From Ignavibacteriales bacterium (GTDB taxonomy: Bacteria > Bacteroidota > Ignavibacteria > UBA10030), in the NCBI GenBank assembly GCA_016186715.1, contig JACPLA010000050.1:1-43502 (forward strand): DNA of 43,502 nucleotides. Reading direction: 5' to 3'. Every line of letters begins with the position of its first letter. Position 1 is the first letter of the stretch. The position numbers were made by a program, and so were the translations under genes. A model generated the notes under the pieces. The model was not told where the DNA came from, searched no databases, and saw only the letters and a program-made list of their open reading frames with translations. This document shows, in pieces, positions 1-9,224 of this stretch.

Positions 1-458
1 TCGACGATACCGACGACACTCTCCAACCGGATATCTCCTCCAGAGGTCGACCCTTCCACCCTGCCGCTGATGGCGCCGAGAACTTCCAGATCGCCTCCGG
101 AGGTTTTCATGTCGACGTTAAAATCCGCCGGGATGTTGATATCAAACTGCAGATGGCCACCCCATCCCCAGTCGCCGCGCGGGCGGAATTGGACGCGCAC
201 CGTATTCCCCGATTGCGTCATGGTGAGCCTCTCAAGATCTTCTTCATCGATCCCTTCAGCCTTCACATACACTTCGTACTTGCTCCAGGGGCTAATGCGA
301 ACATCACCTGACCGTACAGAAACTTCGAGTTTTCCCCCCCTGTCCACCGTAAAGGACTTGGATCGCACGCCGCGTTCATCCACATCACGCTTCTGAGCAC
401 TCAGCGGAAGGACAAAAAACATCATCATGATTGTTATCATCAAAAGGATCTGTTTCAT
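1..458 (-). CDS. DUF4097-type secreted beta-strand repeat protein (3' end outside window)
   Basis: This reading frame is open from ATG at 458 to the window edge, so it is absent from the ORF track. It starts with a lipophilic signal peptide (MKQILLMITIMMMFFVLPLSAQ). A beta-rich sequence follows, with repeated VRSGDVRIS / KTSGGDLEVLG / STSGGDIRLES strands, which is the ladder typical of DUF4097 putative adhesins. About 152 codons are visible. The ATG overlaps the stop of the upstream anti-sigma gene (ATGA), so the two are translationally coupled. In this family context the protein is usually an exported target or partner of an ECF sigma/anti-sigma pair; its function is otherwise unknown. Confidence 0.75.
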   Translation of the reverse strand, partial: MKQILLMITIMMMFFVLPLSAQKRDVDERGVRSKSFTVDRGGKLEVSVRSGDVRISPWSKYEVYVKAEGIDEEDLERLTMTQSGNTVRVQFRPRGDWGWGGHLQFDINIPADFNVDMKTSGGDLEVLGAISGRVEGSTSGGDIRLESVVGIV

Positions 459-1438
459 TGCTGTCGAACCTCCTCGAAGACCGCCCGCGCTTGCAGACGG
501 ACGTATTGATTATTATCGGTTTCCATTTTCCTACGCAAGACATCGAGAAGCTGCTCGTCCGAAGAGCGGAACTCGTCCTTGGCTGTTGCGAGGCTGTTAA
601 TTGCTTCCACGCGCAATCCCTGGTTCCTGTCCCTCGTCAGCACATACAGCAGTCCCTGTTTGATCTCATCATCGAAGGGGAACTTTCGTAGGGCATGAAG
701 AGCCTCTTTGCGAACACCAGGATTTTCATCGTATTTCATCGCGTTGATGAGCGCTATCTTCACTTCATTGTCAACGCCCTTCTCTTTCCTGAGCTGGATC
801 TGAATCTGGGACGTAATAGCGCTCACGGCTCTCAGACGTACTCCCGGGTTCTCCTCATACATCAGCGCTTTTGTGAGGACGCTCTGAATGCCTGGGTCAT
901 TCGGATTTCCCCTCACCTTGACGGGGCTGACCGCGTGAAAACTGAACGCGATCTCGCCGTCGCTCGGATCGGCGTCTTCAAATCTGACGTTGGTAATTTC
1001 CGCCTCGCCGCGAAGCACCTCGGTCTGGTCTGAAAGTTGTTTCAAAATAGGTCCGCCGTTTGAGACGTCGGAACGAAACATGAGAGCTCCACCCAGGAAC
1101 CCCACCGCCAGGAATGCCGCCGCGCCCGCGCTCAATCGTACCCACGGTGCCATGAAGCGTTCAAGAAACCGCCCGACCGTGACCCCGAGCGAAGTCCGGT
1201 TGCGCTCGATTCGGATAGCCGCGCGCAATTCCCGACGCGCCTCCTGCAACAACGAATCCGTGACCGACACACGGGGCAACGCGGCGACCGCTACCTGAAG
1301 GCGCTTCAGGTGTGCCAGCTCCTCCCGGCATTCGCGGCAATCCGCCACGTGACTCTCCAGCTTCTTCTGCTCATCGGCTTCAAGCTCTCCGTGAATGGAA
1401 AGCAAGAGCCGTTCCTTGTATTGTTCATGAGTTTGCAT
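455..1438 (-). CDS. Anti-sigma factor: N-terminal zinc finger, one TM helix, C-terminal HEAT-like repeats
   Basis: I choose ATG at 1438 (MQTHEQYKERLL) rather than the longer ORF. AAAGGA lies just upstream, and the extra 24 codons translate a repeat array. The N-terminus has the zf-HC2 pattern (HVADCRECREEL: H-x3-C-x2-C) that holds an ECF sigma factor at the membrane. A TM helix follows near residue 110 (LSAGAAAFLAVGFLGGALMF). The extracytoplasmic half has four HEAT-like units with the recurring pattern ENPGVRLRAVSAI / ENPGVRKEALHAL / RNQGLRVEAINSL / NQYVRLQARAVF. The gene lies directly after the ECF sigma gene and overlaps the DUF4097 gene. The fold is seen in the sequence; regulation of the neighbouring sigma factor is inferred from family and position. 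Confidence 0.85.
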   Translation of the reverse strand: MQTHEQYKERLLLSIHGELEADEQKKLESHVADCRECREELAHLKRLQVAVAALPRVSVTDSLLQEARRELRAAIRIERNRTSLGVTVGRFLERFMAPWVRLSAGAAAFLAVGFLGGALMFRSDVSNGGPILKQLSDQTEVLRGEAEITNVRFEDADPSDGEIAFSFHAVSPVKVRGNPNDPGIQSVLTKALMYEENPGVRLRAVSAITSQIQIQLRKEKGVDNEVKIALINAMKYDENPGVRKEALHALRKFPFDDEIKQGLLYVLTRDRNQGLRVEAINSLATAKDEFRSSDEQLLDVLRRKMETDNNQYVRLQARAVFEEVRQQ

Positions 1439-1455
1439 AACGAATCCTTTCAATG

Positions 1456-1547
1456 AGCAATTGACAATTGGCAATTCGTAATTGGAACTCATGACTACAA
1501 AATCGCACATTGCAAATTACACATTGTAAATTGCACATTGCAAATTG
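1456..1547. repeat. Two heptanucleotide arrays between sigma and anti-sigma genes
   Basis: Read on the minus strand, six 7-nt units alternate AATTTGC / AATGTGC / AATTTAC / AATGTGT / AATTTGC / AATGTGC. After a short spacer come AATTACG, AATTGCC, AATTGTC, AATTGCT. The arrays fill the space between the sigma stop codon and the ribosome binding site of the anti-sigma gene. Confidence 0.8.
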
Positions 1548-1558
1548 ATTAACCACCA

Positions 1559-2158
1559 CTAGCCATACACCCCTTTCAATTCCTTCCTCATTTTCCGGGT
1601 TGCCGTGAAGAGATACTTCTTTACAGCTCCCTCGGAGCACTCCAGCATGCCGGCAATTTCCCGCAGCTTGTATCCCTCAAAGTGCCGGAGCGTAAACACT
1701 AGTTTCTCTCTCGGCGAGAGCGTCCGCAGAGCCTCTTCAATATGACCGGAAAGTTCGGTCTCGATCGCCCGCTGATCCGATGAAACGCCGGAGGCAAACG
1801 GCAAAGCTCCGTGAGACTCCTCCTCTCCTTCTGAGGCGGAATCAAGAGAAGAGTGGGCATGCCGTTTTCGTCTCGACCGGTGACTCAGACACACGTTGGT
1901 CGTGATGCGATAGAGCCAGGTGGAGAATTCGCTTCGAAGCTCGAATTTTCCCAGCCCCCGGTAGACTCTGAGAAAGACCTCCTGGTAAATATCTTTTGCA
2001 TCTTCCGCACTGTTGACATATGTGGCGGCAATGGAGAGTACCCGCCTGTCATAACGGTACACAAGCTGTTCAAATGCCAGCATGTCACCCTGTTGGGCTT
2101 TGAGAATCAGCTCAGTGTCGTTCGAAACCATGGTGTTGGGAGATTTCTCTTCGGACAT
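1559..2158 (-). CDS. ECF-type RNA polymerase sigma factor
   Basis: At 199 aa it has the normal ECF length. Region 2 is visible at residues 20-95 (LVYRYDRRVLSIAATYVNSAEDAKDIYQEVFLRVYRGLGKF ... FSTWLYRITTNVCLSHRSRRKR). Region 4 is at 135-190 (EEALRTLSPREKLVFTLRHFEGYKLREIAGMLECSEGAVKKYLFTATRKMRKEL), including the helix-turn-helix. It should direct RNA polymerase to an envelope-response promoter set. It is the first gene of a three-gene unit with the anti-sigma factor and the DUF4097 protein, which fits the autoregulated sigma/anti-sigma/target arrangement common in Bacteroidota relatives. The ribosome binding site before ATG 2158 is weak, and ATG 2131 is a possible alternative start. Confidence 0.93.
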   Translation of the reverse strand: MSEEKSPNTMVSNDTELILKAQQGDMLAFEQLVYRYDRRVLSIAATYVNSAEDAKDIYQEVFLRVYRGLGKFELRSEFSTWLYRITTNVCLSHRSRRKRHAHSSLDSASEGEEESHGALPFASGVSSDQRAIETELSGHIEEALRTLSPREKLVFTLRHFEGYKLREIAGMLECSEGAVKKYLFTATRKMRKELKGVYG

Positions 2159-2208
2159 ATGATTAGACCGTGCGAAGGCGGAAAGGTTGGGGAATTTGCG
2201 CGGAAAAA

Positions 2209-2263
2209 GGTAGAAGTCCGACTTCTACCGTGGACAAACAAAGGGAGAAGTCGGACTTCTACC
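2209..2263. repeat. Tandem pair of palindromes (GGTAGAAGTC-C-GACTTCTACC)
   Basis: Two copies of a near-perfect palindrome lie 15 nt apart, 2209-2229 and 2245-2263, both with the core AGAAGTCnGACTTCT. They sit between the 3' end of the phosphohexomutase gene and the 5' end of the sigma gene. They could fold as hairpins in the transcript. No T-run follows, so I do not call a terminator. Confidence 0.75.
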
Positions 2264-2269
2264 AGGGAG

Positions 2270-3661
2270 TCAGAGAGAAGTGGCCGATCTCAGCAGTTTT
2301 TCCACTTTTTCGGGGGCGTCGGCCTCCGCATAGAACCTGATCAATGGCTCTGTTCCGGATGCTCGAACAAGCACCCAACCGTTATCGACAAAAAGCTTCG
2401 TGCCGTCTTTCGTTTCGACGCGGTTCACTCCGAACCCTGCGATGTTCTTGACCCCTTTCTTATAGACACCCAGAATGCGGTTTTTTTCCTTTTCCGTCAG
2501 ATGTGCATCGATTCGGTTGAAATAGTGCCATCCGAATTCTTCCATCAACTCCGCGACCAGTTCGCTTAACTTCTTGCCGCGGGCAGCCATGATTTCGCAC
2601 AGCAGGAGGCCGATGTAGATCCCATCCCGTTCCGGGAGGTGCCCTTTGACCCCCAGTCCTCCGCTTTCTTCGGCTGCAATCAAGATATCACGTTCAGTCA
2701 TCAGTCGGCACAAATGTTTGAAGCCGATCGCGGTTTCGTGCAATGTCAGGCCGTACTTCTCGCACATCTTGTTGATCATCTGGCTGACGGAAAACGACTT
2801 GGCCACTTCGCCGGACCACTTCTTGGTTTCAACGAAATACTTCAACAACAGGGCAAAGATTCTGTGTGAGTCCACGAAATTCCCCTCTTCGTCAAAAGCA
2901 CCCACGCGGTCGGCATCTCCATCGGTCGCAATCCCAATGTCGCACCGGCTGGCGACAACGGCCGACTCCAGTTCTTTCAGATGTTGAGGAAGAGGTTCCG
3001 GGTGGGAGCCACCGAAGGAGGGATTGTAGCCGTTTCGCAGGAGTGTGGTTACCGGCGCCAGCCGTTCCATCACACCCTGCCCCGCTCCGTACATAGCGTC
3101 GTACGCAATCCGGATCCCTGCCGATCGAATCAGCGGCAAATCCAACTTTTCCTTCAAATCCTCGACGTACACTTCGGTGAAGTCACGCCTCTGGATCACC
3201 CCTTTCTTCATCAGCTCCTCAAACGGCCTTTGAACGTTGAACGTTGAACGTTGAGCCTTCTTCAGTTCCTTCTCCAGCTTCTCAATCATCTCCGGATGAG
3301 CCGGCCCGCCAAAATCTCCTTTCAGTTTGTAGCCGTTGTACTTTGCCGGATTGTGGCTGGCTGTAATGACGACTCCTCCCGCCGCGTTCAGCTTTTTTGT
3401 CAACAGGGAAACCATGGGCGTGGAGGAAATCTTGTCGGAGATGATCACTTTGATCCCTTTGTTGGCAATGACAGTTGCGGCTGTTTCCGCAAACTCTTTG
3501 GAAAGGAATCGTGCATCGTAGCCGACAACGATTCCATTCTTGATCTTTTTGTGACGTTTGAGATAGTTCGCCGTCGCCAGCGCGACCTTCGCGACGTTAT
3601 TAAACGTGAAGTCGTCTGCGATCACTCCGCGCCAGCCGTCGGTACCGAACTTGATTGCCAT
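2270..3661 (-). CDS. Phosphohexomutase (phosphoglucomutase/phosphomannomutase family)
   Basis: 463 aa, normal for the alpha-D-phosphohexomutase family, which moves phosphate between C1 and C6 of hexoses for polysaccharide and envelope precursors. The N-terminal FGTDGWRG motif, the catalytic serine loop TASHNPAKYNGYK, the metal-binding loop ATDGDADRVG and the C-terminal phosphate-binding loop RASGTEPLIRFY are all present and in order. Substrate (glucose, mannose or glucosamine phosphate) cannot be decided from sequence. A 7-residue stretch around residue 137-143 (QRSTFNV) is encoded by three copies of a heptanucleotide repeat, an in-frame insertion away from the catalytic motifs. The gene lies downstream of the four-helix-bundle pseudogene and enolase. 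Confidence 0.92.
   Translation of the reverse strand: MAIKFGTDGWRGVIADDFTFNNVAKVALATANYLKRHKKIKNGIVVGYDARFLSKEFAETAATVIANKGIKVIISDKISSTPMVSLLTKKLNAAGGVVITASHNPAKYNGYKLKGDFGGPAHPEMIEKLEKELKKAQRSTFNVQRPFEELMKKGVIQRRDFTEVYVEDLKEKLDLPLIRSAGIRIAYDAMYGAGQGVMERLAPVTTLLRNGYNPSFGGSHPEPLPQHLKELESAVVASRCDIGIATDGDADRVGAFDEEGNFVDSHRIFALLLKYFVETKKWSGEVAKSFSVSQMINKMCEKYGLTLHETAIGFKHLCRLMTERDILIAAEESGGLGVKGHLPERDGIYIGLLLCEIMAARGKKLSELVAELMEEFGWHYFNRIDAHLTEKEKNRILGVYKKGVKNIAGFGVNRVETKDGTKLFVDNGWVLVRASGTEPLIRFYAEADAPEKVEKLLRSATSL
3231..3254. repeat. In-gene heptanucleotide array (TGAACGT x3) inside the phosphohexomutase
   Basis: Three perfect 7-nt units (21 bp) on the plus strand. Read on the coding strand they give QRSTFNVQR. 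Because three units make a multiple of three, the reading frame is preserved. The array lies in a lysine/glutamate-rich linker, not in a conserved motif. Confidence 0.85.
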
Positions 3662-3685
3662 AGAGTGTGTCGGATTCAGGATTGT

Positions 3686-3706
3686 GAGGTCAGAGATCAG
3701 AGGTCA
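3686..3706. repeat. Heptanucleotide array (GAGGTCA/GAGATCA)
   Basis: Three 7-nt units, GAGGTCA GAGATCA GAGGTCA. The array overlaps the last codons and stop of the four-helix-bundle reading frame. It has the same unit family as the arrays at 4109, 38178 and 42243. Confidence 0.8.
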
Positions 3707-4079
3707 GTAGAAATGAGGAATGGCTTGGGATTTCGCAGCATGCCTCCCAGCATTCGACCAATCTCCTTAGCTTCTTCCGTTAGTCTTTTGTGTGTTTCTG
3801 CGTCAAGATATCCGCAATCCTTTGCAAAATCTAGTGCCGTGTCAGTCTCGCTGTTCTCGCCGTCACAATCCGTTAGCTTGTTGACAAAATGCGCTTCGTA
3901 CCGTCTCTTGGCCCATGCCTCTCTGAGGTTCATACAAACAGACCGAGACGCGCGGCGTATCTGGCCCGTCAGCGCATATCGCTCCTCGGGGGAAAGCTCT
4001 CGCTGATTTCAAAGATCTCCATTGCGAGTGCGTAAGCTTTCTTATAGACATCGAGATCCTTGGCGGAATTGAGCCGCAT
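3697..4079 (-). pseudogene. Four-helix-bundle (23S rRNA IVS/S23-like) protein, frameshifted
   Basis: Starting at ATG 4079 the frame reads MRLNSAKDLDVYKKAYALAMEIFEISESFPP and then runs into a stop. One extra base in the C-run on the coding strand (five G on the plus strand at 3988-3992) would restore FPPEERYALTGQIRRASRSVCMNLREAWAKRRYEAHF. That joins the downstream 78-aa ORF and gives the standard layout of the four-helix-bundle family (EERYALTGQIRRAS, then an N-L-R-E-A-W helix). The full product would be about 127 aa. The final residues STDL and the TGA are encoded by a heptanucleotide repeat. The break is either real decay or a homopolymer error in the assembly. The family's function is not established. 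Confidence 0.8.
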
Positions 4080-4108
4080 CGTACCCCCCGTACTGTGACA
4101 AAACATGT

Positions 4109-4183
4109 TCAGAGATCAGAGGTCAGAGATCAGAGGTCAATGGGGCCGACGTCTGACTTCCGACTTCTGACCTCTGTCTTCTA
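4109..4183. repeat. Compound heptanucleotide arrays directly after eno
   Basis: Units on the plus strand are TCAGAGA/TCAGAGG type (4109-4138), followed after a spacer by GACTTC-type units (TGACTTC CGACTTC TGACCTC TGTCTTC). On the minus strand the second array begins immediately after the eno stop codon. The two halves are roughly reverse complements of each other (TCAGAGG versus CCTCTGA), so the transcript could form a hairpin. Confidence 0.8.
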
Positions 4184-5512
<1,329 letters not shown>

Positions 5513-5567
5513 TCAGCGCCGGAATTAAGAGAAAATTTGGGGGAAAAGCAAAGCCGGGATGAAGGCA

Positions 5568-5669
5568 TAGTAAATAGTGAGTGGTGAATGGTAAGTGATG
5601 AGTGGTGAATCGTGGCCCAGTGAGATCAGAATCCTCAATCCTGGTAATCCTCCAATCCCACAAATCCCG
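5568..5669. repeat. Two further heptanucleotide families upstream of eno
   Basis: 5568-5611 reads as TAGTAAA TAGTGAG TGGTGAA TGGTAAG TGATGAG TGGTGAA. 5629-5669 reads as ATCCTCA ATCCTGG TAATCCT CCAATCC CACAAAT. The two unit sequences are unrelated to each other but share the 7-nt period. They occupy most of the gap between the peptidase gene and eno. Confidence 0.75.
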
Positions 5670-5688
5670 GTTCAGACAATTAAGTCCT

Positions 5689-7920
5689 TTACTCTTCACC
5701 TCTCATATCCATCCAATCGCACCGCTCCAACCATTCCTCAGTCTCGATCTGATGCGACTGTTTTGAAGTAAAATTCAGCGACTCCCAGAAGAACATCCTT
5801 GCTTTCTGATACTCCCCGAGTTCATAGTACGACCGCGCAACCCGGCGGAACCGAACATATTCCAGAACTCCGGAATCCAGGATCGGAACGCGGGTGAGAA
5901 CCTGGAGCGCTTCTTCGTATTGCTCCCGGCCGAACAATTCCCGGCCGAGCAGGTACTGAATAAGGTCGCCTTGGCTCTGCCGCGCTTCAAGCCAGTCAAT
6001 CCGCGCCGTATCTTCCATTCCCCCCACAAAGAATTCCCTGAAGTCCTCAGACGCAGGATGCTTCAGCGCAGCCAGTCTCATTCCTGCCGACTCATCCAAC
6101 GGCAGACTGAGATGCGGGAGATACAGCTTTTCATACAGATCGCGCGCCTCAGATTCCCTCCCCTTCGCCCAATAAGAATCGCCGAGAGTCAGAAAAAGCG
6201 GAAGAAGCGCATGGGCAACCGTGGAATCCGCCAGCTTCACCGAGACGAACCGAATGACATCGTCATACCGTTTCAGCCGGAAGAGGGCTGTGGCATAGAG
6301 GGTGATGGCCTCGGGGCTGCCCGTCAGATCAAGGGATCGACGCGATGAGACAAGCGCATTGTCGTACTGCCCGGATCTTAGAGATTCTCTGGTCTCGGCG
6401 TTCAGGCTCGCAATCACGCGCGCGCATTCTTTTCCGAAGATGGAGGGCCGGCGAAACAAATACGCGGCTTTCGCGAGCTCGTGGGGCGACGGCTTCAGCT
6501 CACTGATGAACCGGCGCCACTCCTCCAGCAGCGTCGGTAGATCCTTGTTATAAAACGACTCAAAACTTCCCGTCCGGTACAGCCATTTGAATCTCCTCAT
6601 GCCGTACTGATCGATCAGATACCGGCAGAACGAACCGGCCAAAACGTAACTCGTTCCCCCATGGGCCTTGAAAAATCCGGTCAGGGAAAAAAGACTTTCC
6701 ATATCCGGTTTCAATCCTGTGCCAAAGATCTGTGCAGCAAGACGGTGAAGCGTTTCGTCGTACTCGACGCGCTCGGCCGCCATTGCCAGTCCTTCGATTA
6801 ATCCCGAGTTCAAACCGATCCGCAAGAGGGGAAATCCGAACTCCGCCGCCATGACATGAACAAGCTCGTGTTTGAGAGTCGCGTTGAGGTCCCCCAGGTT
6901 GATGTGGAGTTGCCACAGCCATGGTTTAGCGATGTTCGTTCCGGCAGCGCCTAAAAGTTTCCCCTTTTGCTCTTTGGTCTCATACACAAACGACACGATT
7001 CTCCTGTTCGGAATCACTCTGAGCTCACGCGACAACAGTTCAAAATAGAACTCATGCAGATCGGCAATCTTCGAAGACTGTTCCTGCGAGAGCCGGTCGG
7101 CAGGGTACAGAATGACGAAGTGTTCCGTTGTCCGTTCTCCCCCCAGTTCTTTTCGAATCAATCGCTCCGAAGACGAAAACCCCAGGTTGTCACTGAAGAC
7201 AAAAAAAACCACAAGCAACACCAACCCCGCAAGCCCTCCGATGCGCTCCCATCGGGTCATGGCACGGACAAGGTTGGTAGAAGTCTGTCTGCTTCTTTGA
7301 ATCGCTCCTCCAAGCACGACAAGCACACCGGCTGCCACCAACGTCGTCCCGCGATAGATCAGGAGTCTCCAGCCGATCTCAAGAGATTCATCGTAGGTCA
7401 CTCCCGGGAAAAAGCCAAGGATGGGATTAAAAGCGAAAATCTGCGGCGTGGCAAACGTCACTACAACGACATGCAAAAGAATTCCAAGGTAGGCAGCAGT
7501 ATACCGGATTCTGCGCCATCTCTTCGTTGCACCGGCGATGAACACCGCCAGTGAATTCAGAAACAGGACCGTGGGAAGAGGGATCAGGGCATAGAACATC
7601 AATCCCTGGGGAAAGGAACAATTTTTTATGAAAATTGCATTCAGGGCGATGACAGCAAGCGGAGGCAAAAGGAAGAAAAGCGCGACGGGAAGTGTTTGCA
7701 TGTATAGCTCGAGCACCTGGACCCCCGGCCCGGTCTTGCGGCTCTGGAGAAGGACATAGAGGCCTGACACATACCCGGCCACCAATGCGGTAAGAACAGA
7801 GAACTCAAAACCGAGATAGTTGAAGAGAGGAATTTGCGTGCAGACAAGGGAAAAACCGGTGAGAACAAGCAGGGAGGATCTCGACGAACGTTCAGAAAAC
7901 CAGGTTTTCAAACGATTCAT
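5689..7920 (-). CDS. Membrane protein with MA-like (HExxH) metallopeptidase domain and C-terminal TPR-like repeats
   Basis: 743 aa. The first ~245 residues hold about seven hydrophobic segments (for example LLVLTGFSLVCTQIPLF, VALFFLLPPLAVIALNAIFI, IGGLAGLVLLVVFFVFS). A soluble domain at 255-470 follows. It carries the zinc motif HELVH at residue 351 and a downstream glutamate in LIEGLAMAAE near 376, the gluzincin layout of the peptidase MA family. The C-terminal third (roughly 490-740) is made of helical repeats such as YATALFRLKRYDDVIRF and ARSYYELGEYQKARMFFWES, which are TPR-like. The product is likely an inner-membrane protease with its active domain outside the membrane. The substrate is unknown. 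It lies between murA and eno, apparently as its own unit. Confidence 0.8.
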   Translation of the reverse strand: MNRLKTWFSERSSRSSLLVLTGFSLVCTQIPLFNYLGFEFSVLTALVAGYVSGLYVLLQSRKTGPGVQVLELYMQTLPVALFFLLPPLAVIALNAIFIKNCSFPQGLMFYALIPLPTVLFLNSLAVFIAGATKRWRRIRYTAAYLGILLHVVVVTFATPQIFAFNPILGFFPGVTYDESLEIGWRLLIYRGTTLVAAGVLVVLGGAIQRSRQTSTNLVRAMTRWERIGGLAGLVLLVVFFVFSDNLGFSSSERLIRKELGGERTTEHFVILYPADRLSQEQSSKIADLHEFYFELLSRELRVIPNRRIVSFVYETKEQKGKLLGAAGTNIAKPWLWQLHINLGDLNATLKHELVHVMAAEFGFPLLRIGLNSGLIEGLAMAAERVEYDETLHRLAAQIFGTGLKPDMESLFSLTGFFKAHGGTSYVLAGSFCRYLIDQYGMRRFKWLYRTGSFESFYNKDLPTLLEEWRRFISELKPSPHELAKAAYLFRRPSIFGKECARVIASLNAETRESLRSGQYDNALVSSRRSLDLTGSPEAITLYATALFRLKRYDDVIRFVSVKLADSTVAHALLPLFLTLGDSYWAKGRESEARDLYEKLYLPHLSLPLDESAGMRLAALKHPASEDFREFFVGGMEDTARIDWLEARQSQGDLIQYLLGRELFGREQYEEALQVLTRVPILDSGVLEYVRFRRVARSYYELGEYQKARMFFWESLNFTSKQSHQIETEEWLERCDWMDMRGEE

Positions 7921-7952
7921 GAAGATTTCCGCCGGCCGGAACGGCTGTTGTG

Positions 7953-9224
7953 TCAGAACTCCCCTCCGCTCCGCCGTGTGATGTCGGCCCCCAGATCCCG
8001 GAGCTTCTTTTCGATGCTTTCATAACCCCGATCGATATGGTACACCCGGAGAACCTCCGTCGTTCCCCGGGCAGCCAGGCCGGCCAGAATGAGCGAAGCG
8101 CTGGCGCGGAGATCTGTCGACATCACCTTGGCGCCGACGAGTTCCTTGACACCAATAACCGTTGCAACGTTTTTTTTTAACGCGATGTTTGCCCCCAGGC
8201 GGCTAAGCTCCGGAACGTGCGTAAACCGGTCGAAATAAATGGACTCGGTAATGATACTCGTTCCGGCGGCCAGGCTCATCAGTGCAATCCACTGGGCCTG
8301 CATATCGGTAGGAAATCCTGAATAGATTGCGGTTGTAACATTGACCGGGCGGATCTCATCCGGCGGTTCAATCGCAACGAAATCGGGTCCGATTTCCAGC
8401 TTCGCGCCGGCATCTTCGAGTTTTGACGTAACGACACCCAGGTGGCGCGGATTACACTCTTCGACACGAATTTTCGCTCCTTGTTTCCCCGCGACGGCGC
8501 CCGCAATGAGGAAAGTCCCGGCTTCAATCCTGTCCGGGATTGTGGTAAAGTCCACGGGATGCAGTTCGTCAACTCCTTCAATCTCCAGTGTGCTGCTTCC
8601 GATGCCGTCGATCTGGGCCCCCATGTTCGTCAGGAATTCTGCCAACGAAGTAATCTCGGGTTCCATGGCGGCGTTTTCGATCACCGTTGTTCCTTTGGCC
8701 AGCACGGCCGCCATCATGACATTCCCCGTAGCGCCGACACTCGAGATATCGAAAAGGATCCTTGCCCCTTTGAACTTTTTTACCGTTGCGACGATGTATC
8801 CGGCTTCGAGGTCGATTGCCGCCCCCAGTTTCCGCATTCCGTCGATGTGGAGATTCACCGGCCTCGGGCCCCAGGCACATCCTCCGGGGAGAGAGACGCG
8901 TGCCTGCCCGTAGCGAGCCAGCAGGGGACCGAGGACATAGACCGAAGCCCGCATTTTCTTCACGTGCTCATAGGGAGCTTCGAACCTGCTGATGCCGGCC
9001 GAATTGATCCTCAGATCGTGACGTTCTCTTGAAACGGCCGAGCCCATCGATTCAAGAAGTCGACTCATCGTCGTCACATCACGGAGAATCGGCGTGTTAT
9101 GAAGCGTATAGCTGCCAGGTGCGAGGATGGTAGCAGGCATGAGGGCCAGCGTGGCATTTTTTGCTCCGCTGACGCGAACGGTTCCTGAAAGAGGCTTTCC
9201 TCCACGAATGACGAACTTGTCCAA
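7953..9224 (-). CDS. murA: UDP-N-acetylglucosamine 1-carboxyvinyltransferase
   Basis: 423 aa, full length. It transfers enolpyruvate from PEP to UDP-GlcNAc, the first committed step of peptidoglycan synthesis. Recognisable parts are GGKPLSGTVRVSGAKNATL at the N-terminus and PGGCAWGPRPVNLHIDG with the catalytic cysteine at residue 116. GFPTDMQAQWIALM and RASASLILAGLAARGTTEV are also present. The start codon is TTG (9224-9222) behind GGAGA; no in-frame ATG lies nearby. The gene diverges from purA. Confidence 0.97.
   Translation of the reverse strand: MDKFVIRGGKPLSGTVRVSGAKNATLALMPATILAPGSYTLHNTPILRDVTTMSRLLESMGSAVSRERHDLRINSAGISRFEAPYEHVKKMRASVYVLGPLLARYGQARVSLPGGCAWGPRPVNLHIDGMRKLGAAIDLEAGYIVATVKKFKGARILFDISSVGATGNVMMAAVLAKGTTVIENAAMEPEITSLAEFLTNMGAQIDGIGSSTLEIEGVDELHPVDFTTIPDRIEAGTFLIAGAVAGKQGAKIRVEECNPRHLGVVTSKLEDAGAKLEIGPDFVAIEPPDEIRPVNVTTAIYSGFPTDMQAQWIALMSLAAGTSIITESIYFDRFTHVPELSRLGANIALKKNVATVIGVKELVGAKVMSTDLRASASLILAGLAARGTTEVLRVYHIDRGYESIEKKLRDLGADITRRSGGEF

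Noticed and set aside
1853-2569. 238-aa plus-strand ORF
   Set aside because: It lies antisense across the sigma gene and the end of the phosphohexomutase; the amino-acid pattern is not protein-like.
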